Source: Erysipelotrichaceae bacterium
GTDB lineage: Bacteria > Bacillota_I > Bacilli_A > Erysipelotrichales > Erysipelotrichaceae
NCBI GenBank assembly: GCA_017459795.1
Contig: JAFUCG010000024.1
Span: forward strand, 1-54,993
Direction: 5' to 3'
DNA: 54,993 nt
Every line of letters begins with the position of its first letter. Position 1 is the stretch's first letter. The notes under the pieces are model-generated. The model searched no databases, had not been told where the DNA came from, and saw only the letters and a program-made list of their open reading frames with translations. A program made the position numbers and the translations under genes. Positions 8,131-21,587 of the stretch are shown piece after piece.

Positions 8131-8185
8131 GTATATCACATCCTACTCACTATTCTACATAATATAACAGGATATTTCCACTTTT

Positions 8186-12338
<4,153 letters not shown>

Positions 12339-12389
12339 AAAACCACCTAAGTAATTATACCATCCTTACCCCTCCAAGTTAATGGTGAA

Positions 12390-12427
12390 AGCATCTGACA
12401 ATTCATGTTATAATTGTCTAAAGGTGG
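12390..12427 (+). promoter_or_regulatory. promoter and ribosome site of the RlmI-like gene
   Basis: TATAAT at 12409-12414 with a weak -35 candidate (GTGAAA) about 18 bases upstream, and a strong ribosome site AAAGGTGG at 12420-12427, 6 bases before the ATG. The -10 lies inside an inverted repeat GACAATT-8-AATTGTC (12398-12419), which could be an operator or merely AT-rich chance. Confidence 0.5.
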
Positions 12428-12433
12428 TTTTTT

Positions 12434-13306
12434 ATGGTAGTACTAGCAGATAAATGGGAAGATTATGAACTGATAGATGCAGGTGGAAAAGACAAGTTGG
12501 AGCGTTGGGGAAACGTCATTTTAGTGCGTCCTGACCCACAGACCATCTGGCAGAAATCAACTGATGGCCGTTGGAATAAATACGATGCCATTTATCACCG
12601 TTCCAATAAGGGCGGCGGTAACTGGGAATTCAGAAAGAAATTACCAGAAAACTGGACAATCAATTACCGTGACCTGACTTTCAAGGTTGCGCCAACCAAC
12701 TTCAAGCATACCGGCTTGTTCCCGGAACAGGCTGTTAACTGGGATTGGCTCAAGGAGATTATCGAAAGTCATCCAGACAGAGAAATAAAAGTCCTTAACC
12801 TGTTTGCCTATACGGGAGGCGCAACCATGGCCTGCAGTAAGGCTGGCGCCAAGGAAGTAGTACACGTAGACGCAGCCAAGGGCATGGTAGCCTGGGCTAA
12901 GGAAAACATGGCTCTAAATCATCTGGAAGACCATACGATCAGATACATCGTTGACGATGTATTGAAGTTCATTCAGAGAGAACAGAGAAGAGGCAACAGC
13001 TATGACATCATCATCATGGATCCACCAAGTTATGGCCGCGGTCCTAACAATGAGTTATGGAAGCTGGAAGACCAGCTGGAAAACCTCATCGTTGAAGCTT
13101 CAAAGATACTTTCTGATAAGCCACTGGCATTTCTGGTAAATGCCTATACCACAGGTTTCTCACCAATTGTCTTAAACAACATCATGTCACAGCACTTATT
13201 GAAAAAACATCCTGATAGCAAGGTCTATACCATTGAATTGGGAATACCGACAACTGACCGTAACATCATTCTGCCTTGTGGCATATCAGGCAGGTTTGAA
13301 GGCTGA
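12434..13306 (+). CDS. class I SAM-dependent methyltransferase, RlmI/RlmK-like
   Basis: 290 residues. The SAM-binding signature LNLFAYTGGATMACSKAGA (residues 121-139) and the catalytic NPPY-like motif MDPPSYGRG (Asp196) place it with the COG1092 rRNA cytosine-C5 methyltransferases (RlmI and the RlmK half of RlmKL). It lacks the N-terminal PUA domain of RlmI; the first ~90 residues form a short beta-rich entry domain (WGNVILVRPDPQTIWQK). The rRNA position modified cannot be told from sequence. The stop overlaps the start of the pseudouridine synthase at 13306, so two RNA-modification enzymes are translationally coupled. Confidence 0.85.
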   Translation: MVVLADKWEDYELIDAGGKDKLERWGNVILVRPDPQTIWQKSTDGRWNKYDAIYHRSNKGGGNWEFRKKLPENWTINYRDLTFKVAPTNFKHTGLFPEQAVNWDWLKEIIESHPDREIKVLNLFAYTGGATMACSKAGAKEVVHVDAAKGMVAWAKENMALNHLEDHTIRYIVDDVLKFIQREQRRGNSYDIIIMDPPSYGRGPNNELWKLEDQLENLIVEASKILSDKPLAFLVNAYTTGFSPIVLNNIMSQHLLKKHPDSKVYTIELGIPTTDRNIILPCGISGRFEG

Positions 13307-13971
13307 TGAACATCATTTATGAAGACAACCACTTACTGGTTGTTGAAAAGCCGGTAAACATACCTGTACAGGCCGATGACAGTAATGATCCAGATCTTTT
13401 AACAATGTTAAAGGATTACCTGAAGGAAAAGTATGACAAGCCAGGCAATGTATATCTTGGTCTTGTACATCGTTTGGACAGACCCGTTGGCGGTGTCATG
13501 GTCTTTGCCAAGACCAGTAAGGCTGCTTCACGTCTTTCCAAGGTCGTCGCTGAAAGAAAACTGCAGAAAACCTATCTGGCAATCGTTGAAGGAAATAACA
13601 TCAAGAAGAAAGACACTCTTGAAGATTACCTCATTAAAAACAGTAAGACAAATACCGTTACCGTAACCTCGCAAGATAAGGGAAAACACGCCAGCCTTGA
13701 TTACGAATTATTAAATACCAAAGATAATCTCAATCTGGTAAAGGTAAATCTTCATACCGGCAGAAGCCATCAGATCAGAGTTCAGTTCTCCAGCCGTAAC
13801 ATGCCTTTATGGGGAGATCAGCGTTATAATAAGAACGCCAAGATCCACCAGCAGATCGCCTTATGGTCACACATCCTGAGTTTCCCTCATCCAATCACAA
13901 AAGAAGTTCTGACTTTTACCTCAGAACCTCCAAACAACTATCCATGGAACGAATTAATGCCTGACAAATAG
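13306..13971 (+). CDS. RluA-family pseudouridine synthase
   Basis: 221 residues. It contains the family active site VHRLDRPVGGVMVFAKT with the catalytic Asp58, and the later motif KVNLHTGRSHQIRVQ. No S4 domain precedes the catalytic domain, as in the short RluA/TruC/YlyB-like members. These enzymes isomerise uridine to pseudouridine in rRNA or tRNA; the target here is unknown. It is coupled to the RlmI-like gene by a one-base overlap and ends in a hairpin terminator shared with the convergent ABC exporter. Confidence 0.92.
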   Translation: MNIIYEDNHLLVVEKPVNIPVQADDSNDPDLLTMLKDYLKEKYDKPGNVYLGLVHRLDRPVGGVMVFAKTSKAASRLSKVVAERKLQKTYLAIVEGNNIKKKDTLEDYLIKNSKTNTVTVTSQDKGKHASLDYELLNTKDNLNLVKVNLHTGRSHQIRVQFSSRNMPLWGDQRYNKNAKIHQQIALWSHILSFPHPITKEVLTFTSEPPNNYPWNELMPDK

Positions 13972-13985
13972 TCAGGCATTTTCTT
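13956..13985. terminator. bidirectional rho-independent terminator
   Basis: AATGCCTGAC-AAATA-GTCAGGCATT followed by TTTTCTTTT on the plus strand; it lies between the convergent pseudouridine synthase (stop at 13971) and ABC exporter (stop at 13986). The plus-strand gene's stop codon is within the hairpin. Confidence 0.85.
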
Positions 13986-15863
13986 TTAATCTAATTCAGC
14001 AGCGCCGGTATACAGCTTGTAGTAACGGCCTTTCTGTTTTAATAATTCATCGTGGTCACCACGTTCAACGATCTGACCGTGTTCAAGAACGATGATGGCA
14101 TTACTGTTACGGACTGTAGAAAGTCTGTGGGCAATGACAAATACCGTTCTGCCCTGCATTAACTTATCCATGCCCTTTTCAATGACCTTCTCGGTATGAG
14201 TATCGATTGATGAAGTAGCTTCATCAAGGATCAGTACCGGTGGGTTTGAAACAGCAGCTCTGGCAATGTTAAGTAACTGTCTCTGTCCCTGGGACAGGTT
14301 AGTACCGTTAGCTGTCAACATGGTGTTATAGCCATCAGGCAGTCTCTTTATGAAACTGTCGGCATTGGCCAGTCTGGCAGCCGCAATGCATTCCTCATCT
14401 GTTGCGTCTAACTTACCGTAACGGATGTTATCCATTACCGTACCGGAGAACAGATTTGTGTCCTGCAATACCATGCCAAGAGAACTTCTCAATGAGCTCT
14501 TCTTGATCTTGTTTACCGGGATGCCATCGTAAGTGATCTCACCTTCCTGAACATCATAGAATCTGTTGATCAGGTTGGTAATGGTTGTCTTACCAGCACC
14601 GGTAGAACCTACGAAGGCGATCTTCTGACCAGGCTTTGCATATAATGAAACATCTCTTAATACAACCTTGTTAGGTACATATGAGAATGTTACATGGTTC
14701 AGTCTGATATCACCCTTTAACTCAGTCAAGTCACCGGTCTTTGGATCTTTCCAGGCAAAGGTTCCGGTTCTTTCCTTTGTTTCAATCAGGCCACCTTCTT
14801 CGTTTATTGCGTTAACAAGTTCGATCTTGCCATCGTCAACTTCAGTTGGCGTATCAATTACGCCAAACACTCTTTCTGCACCGGCAATTGACATCATGAT
14901 GCCGTTGAACTGCTGAGACAGGTTACTGATAGGACCGGCTATCTGTCTGGTATACAGTAAGAAGCTGGCAACAGCACCTAAACCCAAGGTTCCGTTAATG
15001 CAGGCCTGGGCACCCATTACGGCAACAACCGCATATGAGATATATGACAGGTTGGCATTGATTGGCATCAAGGTCTGAGCAAACATGTTTGACTTAATTG
15101 AAGCATCCATGGTTGCGTCATTGAATACAGAGAAATCTCTGACAGATTCCTTTTCGTGACAGAAGACCTTTACTTCCTTCTGACCGGCAAACAGTTCTTC
15201 AACATAACCGTTGATGTCACTTACTGACTTCTGGATCTTAACAAAGTACTTTCTGGAATACTTACCGATGAATAATGAGATAAGTAATACCAGTACCAGT
15301 AATGTCAAAGTGATCATGGTCAATGATGGTGATAACACAAACATCATGACGATTGAACCAACCAATGAAATGATGGTATTCATCATCTGAGGCAATGAAT
15401 CACCAATCAGAGGTCTGATGGCGTCAATGTCATTTGTGTAATAGTTCATTAACTCACCGTTTGTGTGAGTATCATAATACTGAATGGCCATGTCCTGCAT
15501 GTGGCTGAAGAGATCCATGCGCATGTCATGTAAGATGCCTGTTGTGGTAACGCTCATAATCTTACGGTAAATGTATGAAGCTGCAACACCAGAGGCAAAT
15601 ACTACGGACATGAAGATCAGCTGATTAATGAATCCTGATAAATCAGCACCCTTCTGACCAATCAACGGTACGATATAGTCATTGATCAGCGGGGTAAAGA
15701 AATATGATGAAGCAACGTTTGTGAGTGCTTCTATGATGATACAGATAAATACGACAACCAGCTGCAGTTTATAAGCAGACAGGTAAGAGAATATTCTCCT
15801 GATGGTGGCTGGGATGTTGTCAGCTTTTGATCTTCTTATCTGACGATAATTAGTTTCGCTCAT
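13986..15863 (-). CDS. heterodimeric ABC exporter subunit with the canonical catalytic residues
   Basis: 625 residues: six-helix exporter membrane domain (about 1-340) fused to an ATPase domain. Walker A GSTGAGKTT starts at 419, signature LSQGQRQ at 523, Walker B VLILDEATSS with catalytic Glu548, and switch His579 (IAHRLST). Between the domains is a ~50-residue insertion (about 345-390) before DIRLNHVTFSY, common in the consensus half of TM287/288- and LmrCD-type exporters. The start overlaps the partner's stop by one base. Such pairs export drugs, lipids or peptides; the substrate is unknown. The signature LSQGQ is a minor variant of LSGGQ. Confidence 0.92.
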   Translation of the reverse strand: MSETNYRQIRRSKADNIPATIRRIFSYLSAYKLQLVVVFICIIIEALTNVASSYFFTPLINDYIVPLIGQKGADLSGFINQLIFMSVVFASGVAASYIYRKIMSVTTTGILHDMRMDLFSHMQDMAIQYYDTHTNGELMNYYTNDIDAIRPLIGDSLPQMMNTIISLVGSIVMMFVLSPSLTMITLTLLVLVLLISLFIGKYSRKYFVKIQKSVSDINGYVEELFAGQKEVKVFCHEKESVRDFSVFNDATMDASIKSNMFAQTLMPINANLSYISYAVVAVMGAQACINGTLGLGAVASFLLYTRQIAGPISNLSQQFNGIMMSIAGAERVFGVIDTPTEVDDGKIELVNAINEEGGLIETKERTGTFAWKDPKTGDLTELKGDIRLNHVTFSYVPNKVVLRDVSLYAKPGQKIAFVGSTGAGKTTITNLINRFYDVQEGEITYDGIPVNKIKKSSLRSSLGMVLQDTNLFSGTVMDNIRYGKLDATDEECIAAARLANADSFIKRLPDGYNTMLTANGTNLSQGQRQLLNIARAAVSNPPVLILDEATSSIDTHTEKVIEKGMDKLMQGRTVFVIAHRLSTVRNSNAIIVLEHGQIVERGDHDELLKQKGRYYKLYTGAAELD

Positions 15864-17608
15864 TATTCACCCACCCCCTGCATCTGTGTTTCATATAAGT
15901 CATGATATACAGCGTTACGGGCCATCAGTTCATGATGCTTGCCGATATCTTCAATCTTGCCATCATTCATGACAATGATCTTGTCAGCGTCCATGATTGA
16001 GGAAATACGCTGTGCAATGATGATTGTAGTCATGCCAGACAGTCTTTCTCTTAAGGCCTTTCTGATTCTCTTATCAGTATCAGTGTCTACGGCACTGGTA
16101 CTGTCATCCATGATGATGATCTTAGGTTTCTTCAATAAGGCTCTGGCAATGCAAAGTCTCTGCTTCTGACCGCCTGATACGTTTACGCCACCCTGACCTA
16201 AATCTGTTTCATAACCTTCTGGGAATGATGATACGAAATCATCAGCCTGAGCACACTTGGCAGCTTCAACTACTTCTTCATGAGTAGCGTCAGGATTACC
16301 CCACTTCAGGTTTTCTTCAATGGTACCGGAGAACAAAACGTTCTTCTGTAATACCATGGATACGTCTTTTCTTAAACTCTTCAGCTTGTATTCCTTGACG
16401 TTATGTCCGCCAACCAATACTTCACCTTCAGTTACATCATATAATCTAGGCAATAACTGTACCAAGGTAGTCTTACTAGAACCGGTTGCTCCGATGATGC
16501 CGATCATTTCACCTGACTTGATGTCCAGGTTAATGTTTTCCAAGGCAGCCTTATTGGCATTTGAAGAATACTTGAAAGATACGTTTCTGAATGAGATTGA
16601 GCCGTCTTCAGGAATGAGTTCAGGGTCACAATTATCATCAGTAATGTCGATCTTTTCATTTAAGATTTCATTTGCTCTGTCAACTGAAGCCTGAGCAAAT
16701 ACGATCTGCATTAAGGCAAATGATACCATCATAAGGCCAAACAGAATGCTTCTTAAATATGAGAGGTAACTCATGAAGTCACCGGTTGTCATCTTGCCCT
16801 GAATGATGAAATTACCGCCATACCATGAGATGGCGATCATGCAGGCATACATTACCAGGTTGAAGAACGGGCTGTTAAGAATGACCAGACCTTCAGCCAT
16901 TCTCTGCTGCTTGCGGACATTCAATGAAGATTCTTCAAACTTCTTCTTTTCAAACTTTTCTCTGACGAATGTCTTTACAACTCTGATGCCGATGAAGTTT
17001 TCTTCTAATGAAGAGTTCATTGCGTCAAATTTCTTCATTAATACTCTGAACATTGGATGAGCATAGTGAGAAATCAGATACAGTCCGATACCCAAAACAG
17101 GAATGGCAATTAAGAAGATCTTTCCTAATTCCTGATCAATGGTAAATACCATGATCGTAGAACTGATGAGCTGTAACGGTGATCTTATCAGCATTCTAAC
17201 GATTGCCAGATAAGCCATTCTTAATTCTCTCATGTCCTTGGTCATACGAGTAACCAAGGAAGGAACCTCAAACTTGTCCATGTTAGCAAAGCTGAAGTTC
17301 TGAACCTTCTCATACATTGCGAGACGGAGGTTATGAATAAAACCACTGGAGGCAATAGCTGATAACATGCCGCTGACGGCGCCGAATACCATGGCTATCA
17401 CCGAGTATAAAACCATCTTTCCACCAAGCTTATATATCAAATCCATGTTTGCACCGCCAGGACCGTTAATTCCCTGGTCTATGATAGCTGCCATTGTTTT
17501 TGGAATGTACACTTCAAAGATAACTTCCAAGGCAACGAGAATTGGTGCAAGTATGGCTGCCCATTTAAATTGCTTAGTATATTTGAGCACTAATTTAAAC
17601 AATTCCAT
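15863..17608 (-). CDS. heterodimeric ABC exporter subunit with degenerate ATPase site
   Basis: 581 residues, membrane domain (about 1-320) plus ATPase domain. Walker A is GATGSSKTT (from 373), the signature is canonical (VSGGQKQR), but the Walker B catalytic glutamate is Asp502 (IIMDDSTS) and the switch histidine is Gln533 (IIAQRISS). These are the hallmark changes of the non-hydrolysing half of heterodimeric exporters, so this protein and the one at 13986 form one transporter with a single active ATP site. The start is the ATG directly after an AAAGGAGG site. Upstream 17609-17732 is AT-rich and should hold the operon promoter; no regulator gene is adjacent. Confidence 0.92.
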   Translation of the reverse strand: MELFKLVLKYTKQFKWAAILAPILVALEVIFEVYIPKTMAAIIDQGINGPGGANMDLIYKLGGKMVLYSVIAMVFGAVSGMLSAIASSGFIHNLRLAMYEKVQNFSFANMDKFEVPSLVTRMTKDMRELRMAYLAIVRMLIRSPLQLISSTIMVFTIDQELGKIFLIAIPVLGIGLYLISHYAHPMFRVLMKKFDAMNSSLEENFIGIRVVKTFVREKFEKKKFEESSLNVRKQQRMAEGLVILNSPFFNLVMYACMIAISWYGGNFIIQGKMTTGDFMSYLSYLRSILFGLMMVSFALMQIVFAQASVDRANEILNEKIDITDDNCDPELIPEDGSISFRNVSFKYSSNANKAALENINLDIKSGEMIGIIGATGSSKTTLVQLLPRLYDVTEGEVLVGGHNVKEYKLKSLRKDVSMVLQKNVLFSGTIEENLKWGNPDATHEEVVEAAKCAQADDFVSSFPEGYETDLGQGGVNVSGGQKQRLCIARALLKKPKIIIMDDSTSAVDTDTDKRIRKALRERLSGMTTIIIAQRISSIMDADKIIVMNDGKIEDIGKHHELMARNAVYHDLYETQMQGVGE

Positions 17609-17732
17609 TCCTCCTTTTCCCGTAAAGCAAAAAAGAGTATTCTCTTTTTCTTTTAGTATTTTATATTATTAATATTATTATTTCAACAAAAATAATTAAC
17701 CGATTAACTAAATTTGTACACAATATTTCTGC

Positions 17733-17763
17733 AAAAAAGAAAAACCGGTGGAAATCCACCGGT
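17733..17763 (-). terminator. rho-independent terminator of the PPi-phosphofructokinase gene
   Basis: ACCGGTGG-AAAT-CCACCGGT (17744-17763); read on the minus strand it is followed by TTTTCTTTTTTG, 19 bases past the stop of the gene ending at 17782. Confidence 0.85.
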
Positions 17764-17781
17764 AATCGCATTGAATTAAGA

Positions 17782-18993
17782 CTATCTCTTTCTCATATAG
17801 AATGGAGGCATCTGCATTGGAATACCATTTTCCATTACAAGTTCAGGTTCACCTAAGATAAGAGGCTGAACATAATCGTAGAATTCCTTGGTCATTCCTC
17901 TGTAATCATCAAGGATCCATTCACTTGGTACATGCTTAACGAAGTTAGCTACCTGATTAGCATCTACTGCGAAATATGTTGGATCATATGGTCTGCCTTC
18001 TTCTCTCTTCAAAGCAACCATCTTGCCTGTGAATGTTGGGTCCATTGAATGCATGTGAGCACTCATGCCTAACTTATAAGATTCTTCAACATCTGTCTTT
18101 GACTGCATGGCGATGTTACAACGCTGTAATGTTGACATGTCCTGAACCTTGGCTCTTTCACAGATGCCAGCTTCCAGAAGCATGTTCTTTAATGTCTGAC
18201 CGGCGCCACCTAATACCGCATGTGCGAAACCGTCGTTCTTAGCTTCACCAGCTGCCAGATATGTGCCATCAGCGTACTTACAGCCTTCTGAAATAACGAT
18301 GTAGCACTTATTCTTTTCAGCAATGACCTTCTTAACTTCTTCGAAGAACTTTTCCTTTTCGAATGGTACTTCAGGTAATACAACCAGGTCAACGATTCCT
18401 GATAATACTGTAGAAGCAGCTAACCAGCCTGCATCTCTGCCCATTGTTTCAAGAATGAATACTTCCTGACGGGTATAAACGTTTAAGTCTAACCATGTAA
18501 CCTTTGCTGTTGTTGCCAGGAACTTAGCTGCTGAAGCGAAGCCTGGGCAATGGTCAGTAATGACTAAGTCATTGTCGATTGTCTTTGGACAGCCAACGAA
18601 ACGGTGATTTGTAATATTATGTTCTGCAGCATATTCACTTAATGCAGCTACGGTATCCATTGAATCGTTACCACCAACATAGAACATTGTATCAACATTT
18701 AACTGATCAAGAATAGCCATCAGCTTTTCGAAATCCTGAATGTTTTCTCTCTTTAATTTATAACGACAGCTTCCTAATGCACTTGAACAGGTCTGCTTTA
18801 AGATCTTGCACTGGAAATCTGTTAAATGTGTTAAGTCAACGATACGACCATTTAAAATACCTTCAACACCATTTAAACCACCATAAACGTGATCATAGAT
18901 TGGATTCATCTGATTTGCTTCGATGATGCCGGCAACTGTTGCGTTAATAACACTTGTTGGACCACCGGACTGAGCTACTAAACAATTTCCCAT
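17782..18993 (-). CDS. pfp: pyrophosphate-type 6-phosphofructokinase
   Basis: 403 residues, group II phosphofructokinase. The phosphoryl-donor loop reads VGGNDSMDT with Asp110, and the catalytic loop reads PKTIDNDL with Lys137. An Asp in the first motif and a Lys before TIDND are the residues that exclude ATP and select pyrophosphate in this family (ATP enzymes have Gly at both). It would carry out reversible fructose-6-phosphate phosphorylation with PPi. Donor choice is therefore a prediction from two residues. The gene is monocistronic: its own promoter candidate upstream, an AAGGAGAG site before the ATG, and a strong terminator. A CBS-domain pyrophosphatase is encoded at 42403-44022, which would compete for the same PPi. 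Confidence 0.9.
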   Translation of the reverse strand: MGNCLVAQSGGPTSVINATVAGIIEANQMNPIYDHVYGGLNGVEGILNGRIVDLTHLTDFQCKILKQTCSSALGSCRYKLKRENIQDFEKLMAILDQLNVDTMFYVGGNDSMDTVAALSEYAAEHNITNHRFVGCPKTIDNDLVITDHCPGFASAAKFLATTAKVTWLDLNVYTRQEVFILETMGRDAGWLAASTVLSGIVDLVVLPEVPFEKEKFFEEVKKVIAEKNKCYIVISEGCKYADGTYLAAGEAKNDGFAHAVLGGAGQTLKNMLLEAGICERAKVQDMSTLQRCNIAMQSKTDVEESYKLGMSAHMHSMDPTFTGKMVALKREEGRPYDPTYFAVDANQVANFVKHVPSEWILDDYRGMTKEFYDYVQPLILGEPELVMENGIPMQMPPFYMRKR

Positions 18994-19020
18994 AATATTT
19001 TCTCTCCTTTTTTTTAGCTA

Positions 19021-19048
19021 TAAATATAATAGCATTTTGCCATTTCAA
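19021..19048 (-). promoter_or_regulatory. candidate promoter of the PPi-phosphofructokinase gene
   Basis: On the minus strand TTGAAA (19043-19048) precedes an AT-rich -10 region; TATATT (19023-19028) lies at 14 bases and TATTTA (19021-19026) at 16. It is in the 58-base gap between the YgjP-like gene stop and the kinase start. Confidence 0.45.
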
Positions 19049-19051
19049 ATT

Positions 19052-19732
19052 CTATGTAATTGTGAATGATTTGGACTTTTTTAAGCCAACCTTAAAGTTT
19101 GGATCAAGCTGGGCAAGATGACTGTAGAAGTCCTTGCTGTGGTTACCCACGGACAAATGAGCAAGTTCATGATAGAACACATACTTAATGGCTTCTTCTT
19201 CCATGGCAATACAGTAATAATTCATTACTACTTCCCTTCTTCTGAAGAAACAACATCCCCATCTGCTCTTGTAAAACCTGTATTTCAATGTGTAGTCACC
19301 TACATCATAATGTAATTGATTTCTGAACTTATCAAGCAATTCATCAAGCAGGTTTTCCACATAATTCTTATAGGCATTTAACCATGACTTTTCTGAAGGG
19401 CCATAAATGAAGCACGTATCACCTGACAATTCCATTTTGCCCCTGCCTGAATTAACTAATTGAAGTTTGTATCTTTTTCCCAGAACATAGATGTCTGAAC
19501 CGTTCTCAAAGTCAAATGAAGCTCTGATCTTCGGATTTTCCAGATGCTTCATTATCCAGTTTTCCTTTTTATACAAGGCTTCATAAATGTAATCAGTAGG
19601 ACACTTAAGCCAAGTAGTCACATATACCTTGCCATCTCTGATCTTAAAGGAAATGCTACCTCTTCTCTTTTGCGAACTCTTAGTGACATTTACCATCATG
19701 CCATTCCAGATGATGACCATATCATTGTGCAT
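19052..19732 (-). CDS. YgjP/M48-like zinc metallopeptidase-fold protein (DUF45)
   Basis: 226 residues. The zinc motif YHELAHLSVGNHSKDFY gives His188, Glu189, His192 and a third ligand His198, the exact spacing of the YgjP family, and YRFYKSRWGCCF matches its conserved strand before the motif. E. coli YgjP has been reported to hydrolyse UTP, but peptidase activity for the family is unproven. The start overlaps the stop of the ABC-F gene by 11 bases, so they are co-transcribed. No signal peptide, so it acts in the cytoplasm. Confidence 0.87.
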   Translation of the reverse strand: MHNDMVIIWNGMMVNVTKSSQKRRGSISFKIRDGKVYVTTWLKCPTDYIYEALYKKENWIMKHLENPKIRASFDFENGSDIYVLGKRYKLQLVNSGRGKMELSGDTCFIYGPSEKSWLNAYKNYVENLLDELLDKFRNQLHYDVGDYTLKYRFYKSRWGCCFFRRREVVMNYYCIAMEEEAIKYVFYHELAHLSVGNHSKDFYSHLAQLDPNFKVGLKKSKSFTIT

Positions 19733-21575
19733 ACTGTTCCCACTCCTCCATCAGATGAGCGATTTCATTATGCTTATCATCAATCTCTTCATCAAGCTGC
19801 CGCATTTTCTGATAGTCATGATAGTATTCCGGATCAAAGCGAAGTTCTCTTAAGGCCTCTAATTCCTCTTCAGCCTTGCTGATCATTCTTTCCAGCTGAA
19901 CCGTACGCTTGGTGTTTTCCCTTTGCTGCTTGGCGTTAGAAACAGGTGTCTGTTCCACAACTTCCTTAACAGTATTTACATTAACACTTCTGCCGTTTAT
20001 CTTATCAAGGTATTCATTGTAGTTTAAAGCATAGTACTGGGTCTTATCACCCTCAATATAGAGAATGTTGGTTGCCAGTTTCTGAATGAAGTAACGGTCA
20101 TGGGATACAAAGATAACCGTACCGGTATACTGGCTTAAGGCATCTTCCAAAGCTTCCTTACCCATGATGTCCAAATGGTTGGTAGGTTCATCAAGAATAA
20201 GCAGGTTGGCCTTCGATAACATGATCTTAGCCAGGGAAAGTCTAACTTTTTCCCCACCGCTTAATACATTACATGACTTATATACATCATCAGCCGTAAA
20301 CATGAACTGGCCTAATATCTTTCTGATGGCCGTATGGTCATACTCAGGATATTCGTCCCATAACTCTTCCAATAATGACTTATCCGTTGTTACCTCAGCT
20401 AAGGTCTGATCAAAATATGCCACATCGATCTGATGGCCATACATGAATTCACCGGACAATGGCTGTACCTGACCAATCAGGGTCTTCAACAAGGTACTTT
20501 TCCCAAAGCCGTTAGGTCCGATAATGGCCAGCTTCTGACCGCTTCTGACATTAAAGTTAACTTTACATAATGGTTTGTCATAACCAATGGTCAGATCATC
20601 TACCGTAAGAACACTCTGCCCGCCTCTTAACTTGGCATCAAACTTCAGTTTGAAGTTATGAGTATCTTCTCTCGGCTTTTCAATTCTGTCCATTCTTTCC
20701 AGATACTTGAGCTTGCTTTGGGCAAAGGCTGCCTTGTTCTTCTTATAACGGAACTTTTCTACCTGAGCTTCCAGTCTTTCAATTTCAGCCTGTTGACGGC
20801 GGTAAGCGGACTGCTGGCGCTCAAACATGATCTTCTTCTGTTCAACATAAGAAGAATAATTACCGCTGTAATGATTCAGCTTACCAAATTCAAATTCATA
20901 GACTTCTGAAACGATCTTATCCATGAACATGCGGTCATGAGAAACTATTACGATTGCCTTTGGATACTTCTGCAGATAGCCTTCAAGCCATTCAATGGTA
21001 GCCATGTCCAGATGGTTGGTCGGTTCATCAAGCAGTAATAAGTCAGGCTGCTGCAGTAACAGCTTTACAAATGCGATCCTGGTTTTCTGACCGCCTGAGA
21101 AAGTTGAAAGTGGTCGGAAAAGATCTTCAACACTGAAACCAAACTTGGTAAACAGGGTTATCTGTTCCTGATTATAGTTATAACCGTTACCAGCCTCATA
21201 TCTGTTCTGCAAGTCTGAATAACGCTTTAACAGATTTTCATCATAATCGCTTTCCAGTTTAAGAGATATCTCATCCATCTCTTCCTTGATTTTTAATAAC
21301 TGAGCAAATACCTTATCAAATTCCTGCTGAACGGTAATGCTCTCATCTTCAAAGGCTTGCTGGGAAAGATAGCCTATCGTCATGTTACTGTTACGAATGA
21401 TCTGCCCTTTGTCCAACATTAAAAGACCACTTATTATCTTTAATAAAGTAGTCTTTCCGCATCCGTTACGACCTATTATCGCAACTTTTTTTCCTTCTTT
21501 TAATTCTATGTGAATGTCCTCAAACAGCACCTCGCCCGCAAAGTCCTTGGTGCCGTTACTGACCTGTAAAAGCAT
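19722..21575 (-). CDS. ABC-F family ATPase (ribosome-associated)
   Basis: 617 residues, two ATPase domains and no membrane helix. First domain: Walker A GRNGCGKTT, signature FSGGQKTR, Walker B LLLDEPTNHLD. Second: GPNGFGKST, LSGGEKVR, LILDEPTNHLD. The linker between them (about 230-320) is long and charged (RRQQAEIERLEAQVEKFRYKK), the part that reaches into the ribosome in ABC-F proteins, and a C-terminal coiled coil follows (about 545-617). This architecture fits the YdiF/Uup-like group. Whether it protects against an antibiotic or is a housekeeping translation factor cannot be told. Starts 12 bases after the amidase-like gene. Confidence 0.9.
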   Translation of the reverse strand: MLLQVSNGTKDFAGEVLFEDIHIELKEGKKVAIIGRNGCGKTTLLKIISGLLMLDKGQIIRNSNMTIGYLSQQAFEDESITVQQEFDKVFAQLLKIKEEMDEISLKLESDYDENLLKRYSDLQNRYEAGNGYNYNQEQITLFTKFGFSVEDLFRPLSTFSGGQKTRIAFVKLLLQQPDLLLLDEPTNHLDMATIEWLEGYLQKYPKAIVIVSHDRMFMDKIVSEVYEFEFGKLNHYSGNYSSYVEQKKIMFERQQSAYRRQQAEIERLEAQVEKFRYKKNKAAFAQSKLKYLERMDRIEKPREDTHNFKLKFDAKLRGGQSVLTVDDLTIGYDKPLCKVNFNVRSGQKLAIIGPNGFGKSTLLKTLIGQVQPLSGEFMYGHQIDVAYFDQTLAEVTTDKSLLEELWDEYPEYDHTAIRKILGQFMFTADDVYKSCNVLSGGEKVRLSLAKIMLSKANLLILDEPTNHLDIMGKEALEDALSQYTGTVIFVSHDRYFIQKLATNILYIEGDKTQYYALNYNEYLDKINGRSVNVNTVKEVVEQTPVSNAKQQRENTKRTVQLERMISKAEEELEALRELRFDPEYYHDYQKMRQLDEEIDDKHNEIAHLMEEWEQYAQ

Positions 21576-21587
21576 AAATCCTCCAGT

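Noticed and set aside
7595-8167. 190-residue Ser/Phe-rich plus-strand frame
   Set aside because: Antisense shadow of the Glu-rich membrane-protein gene; serine runs arise from reversed glutamate codons.
12398-12419. inverted repeat GACAATT/AATTGTC as a specific operator
   Set aside because: Short, AT-rich and overlapping the -10; chance occurrence is likely and no regulator is linked.
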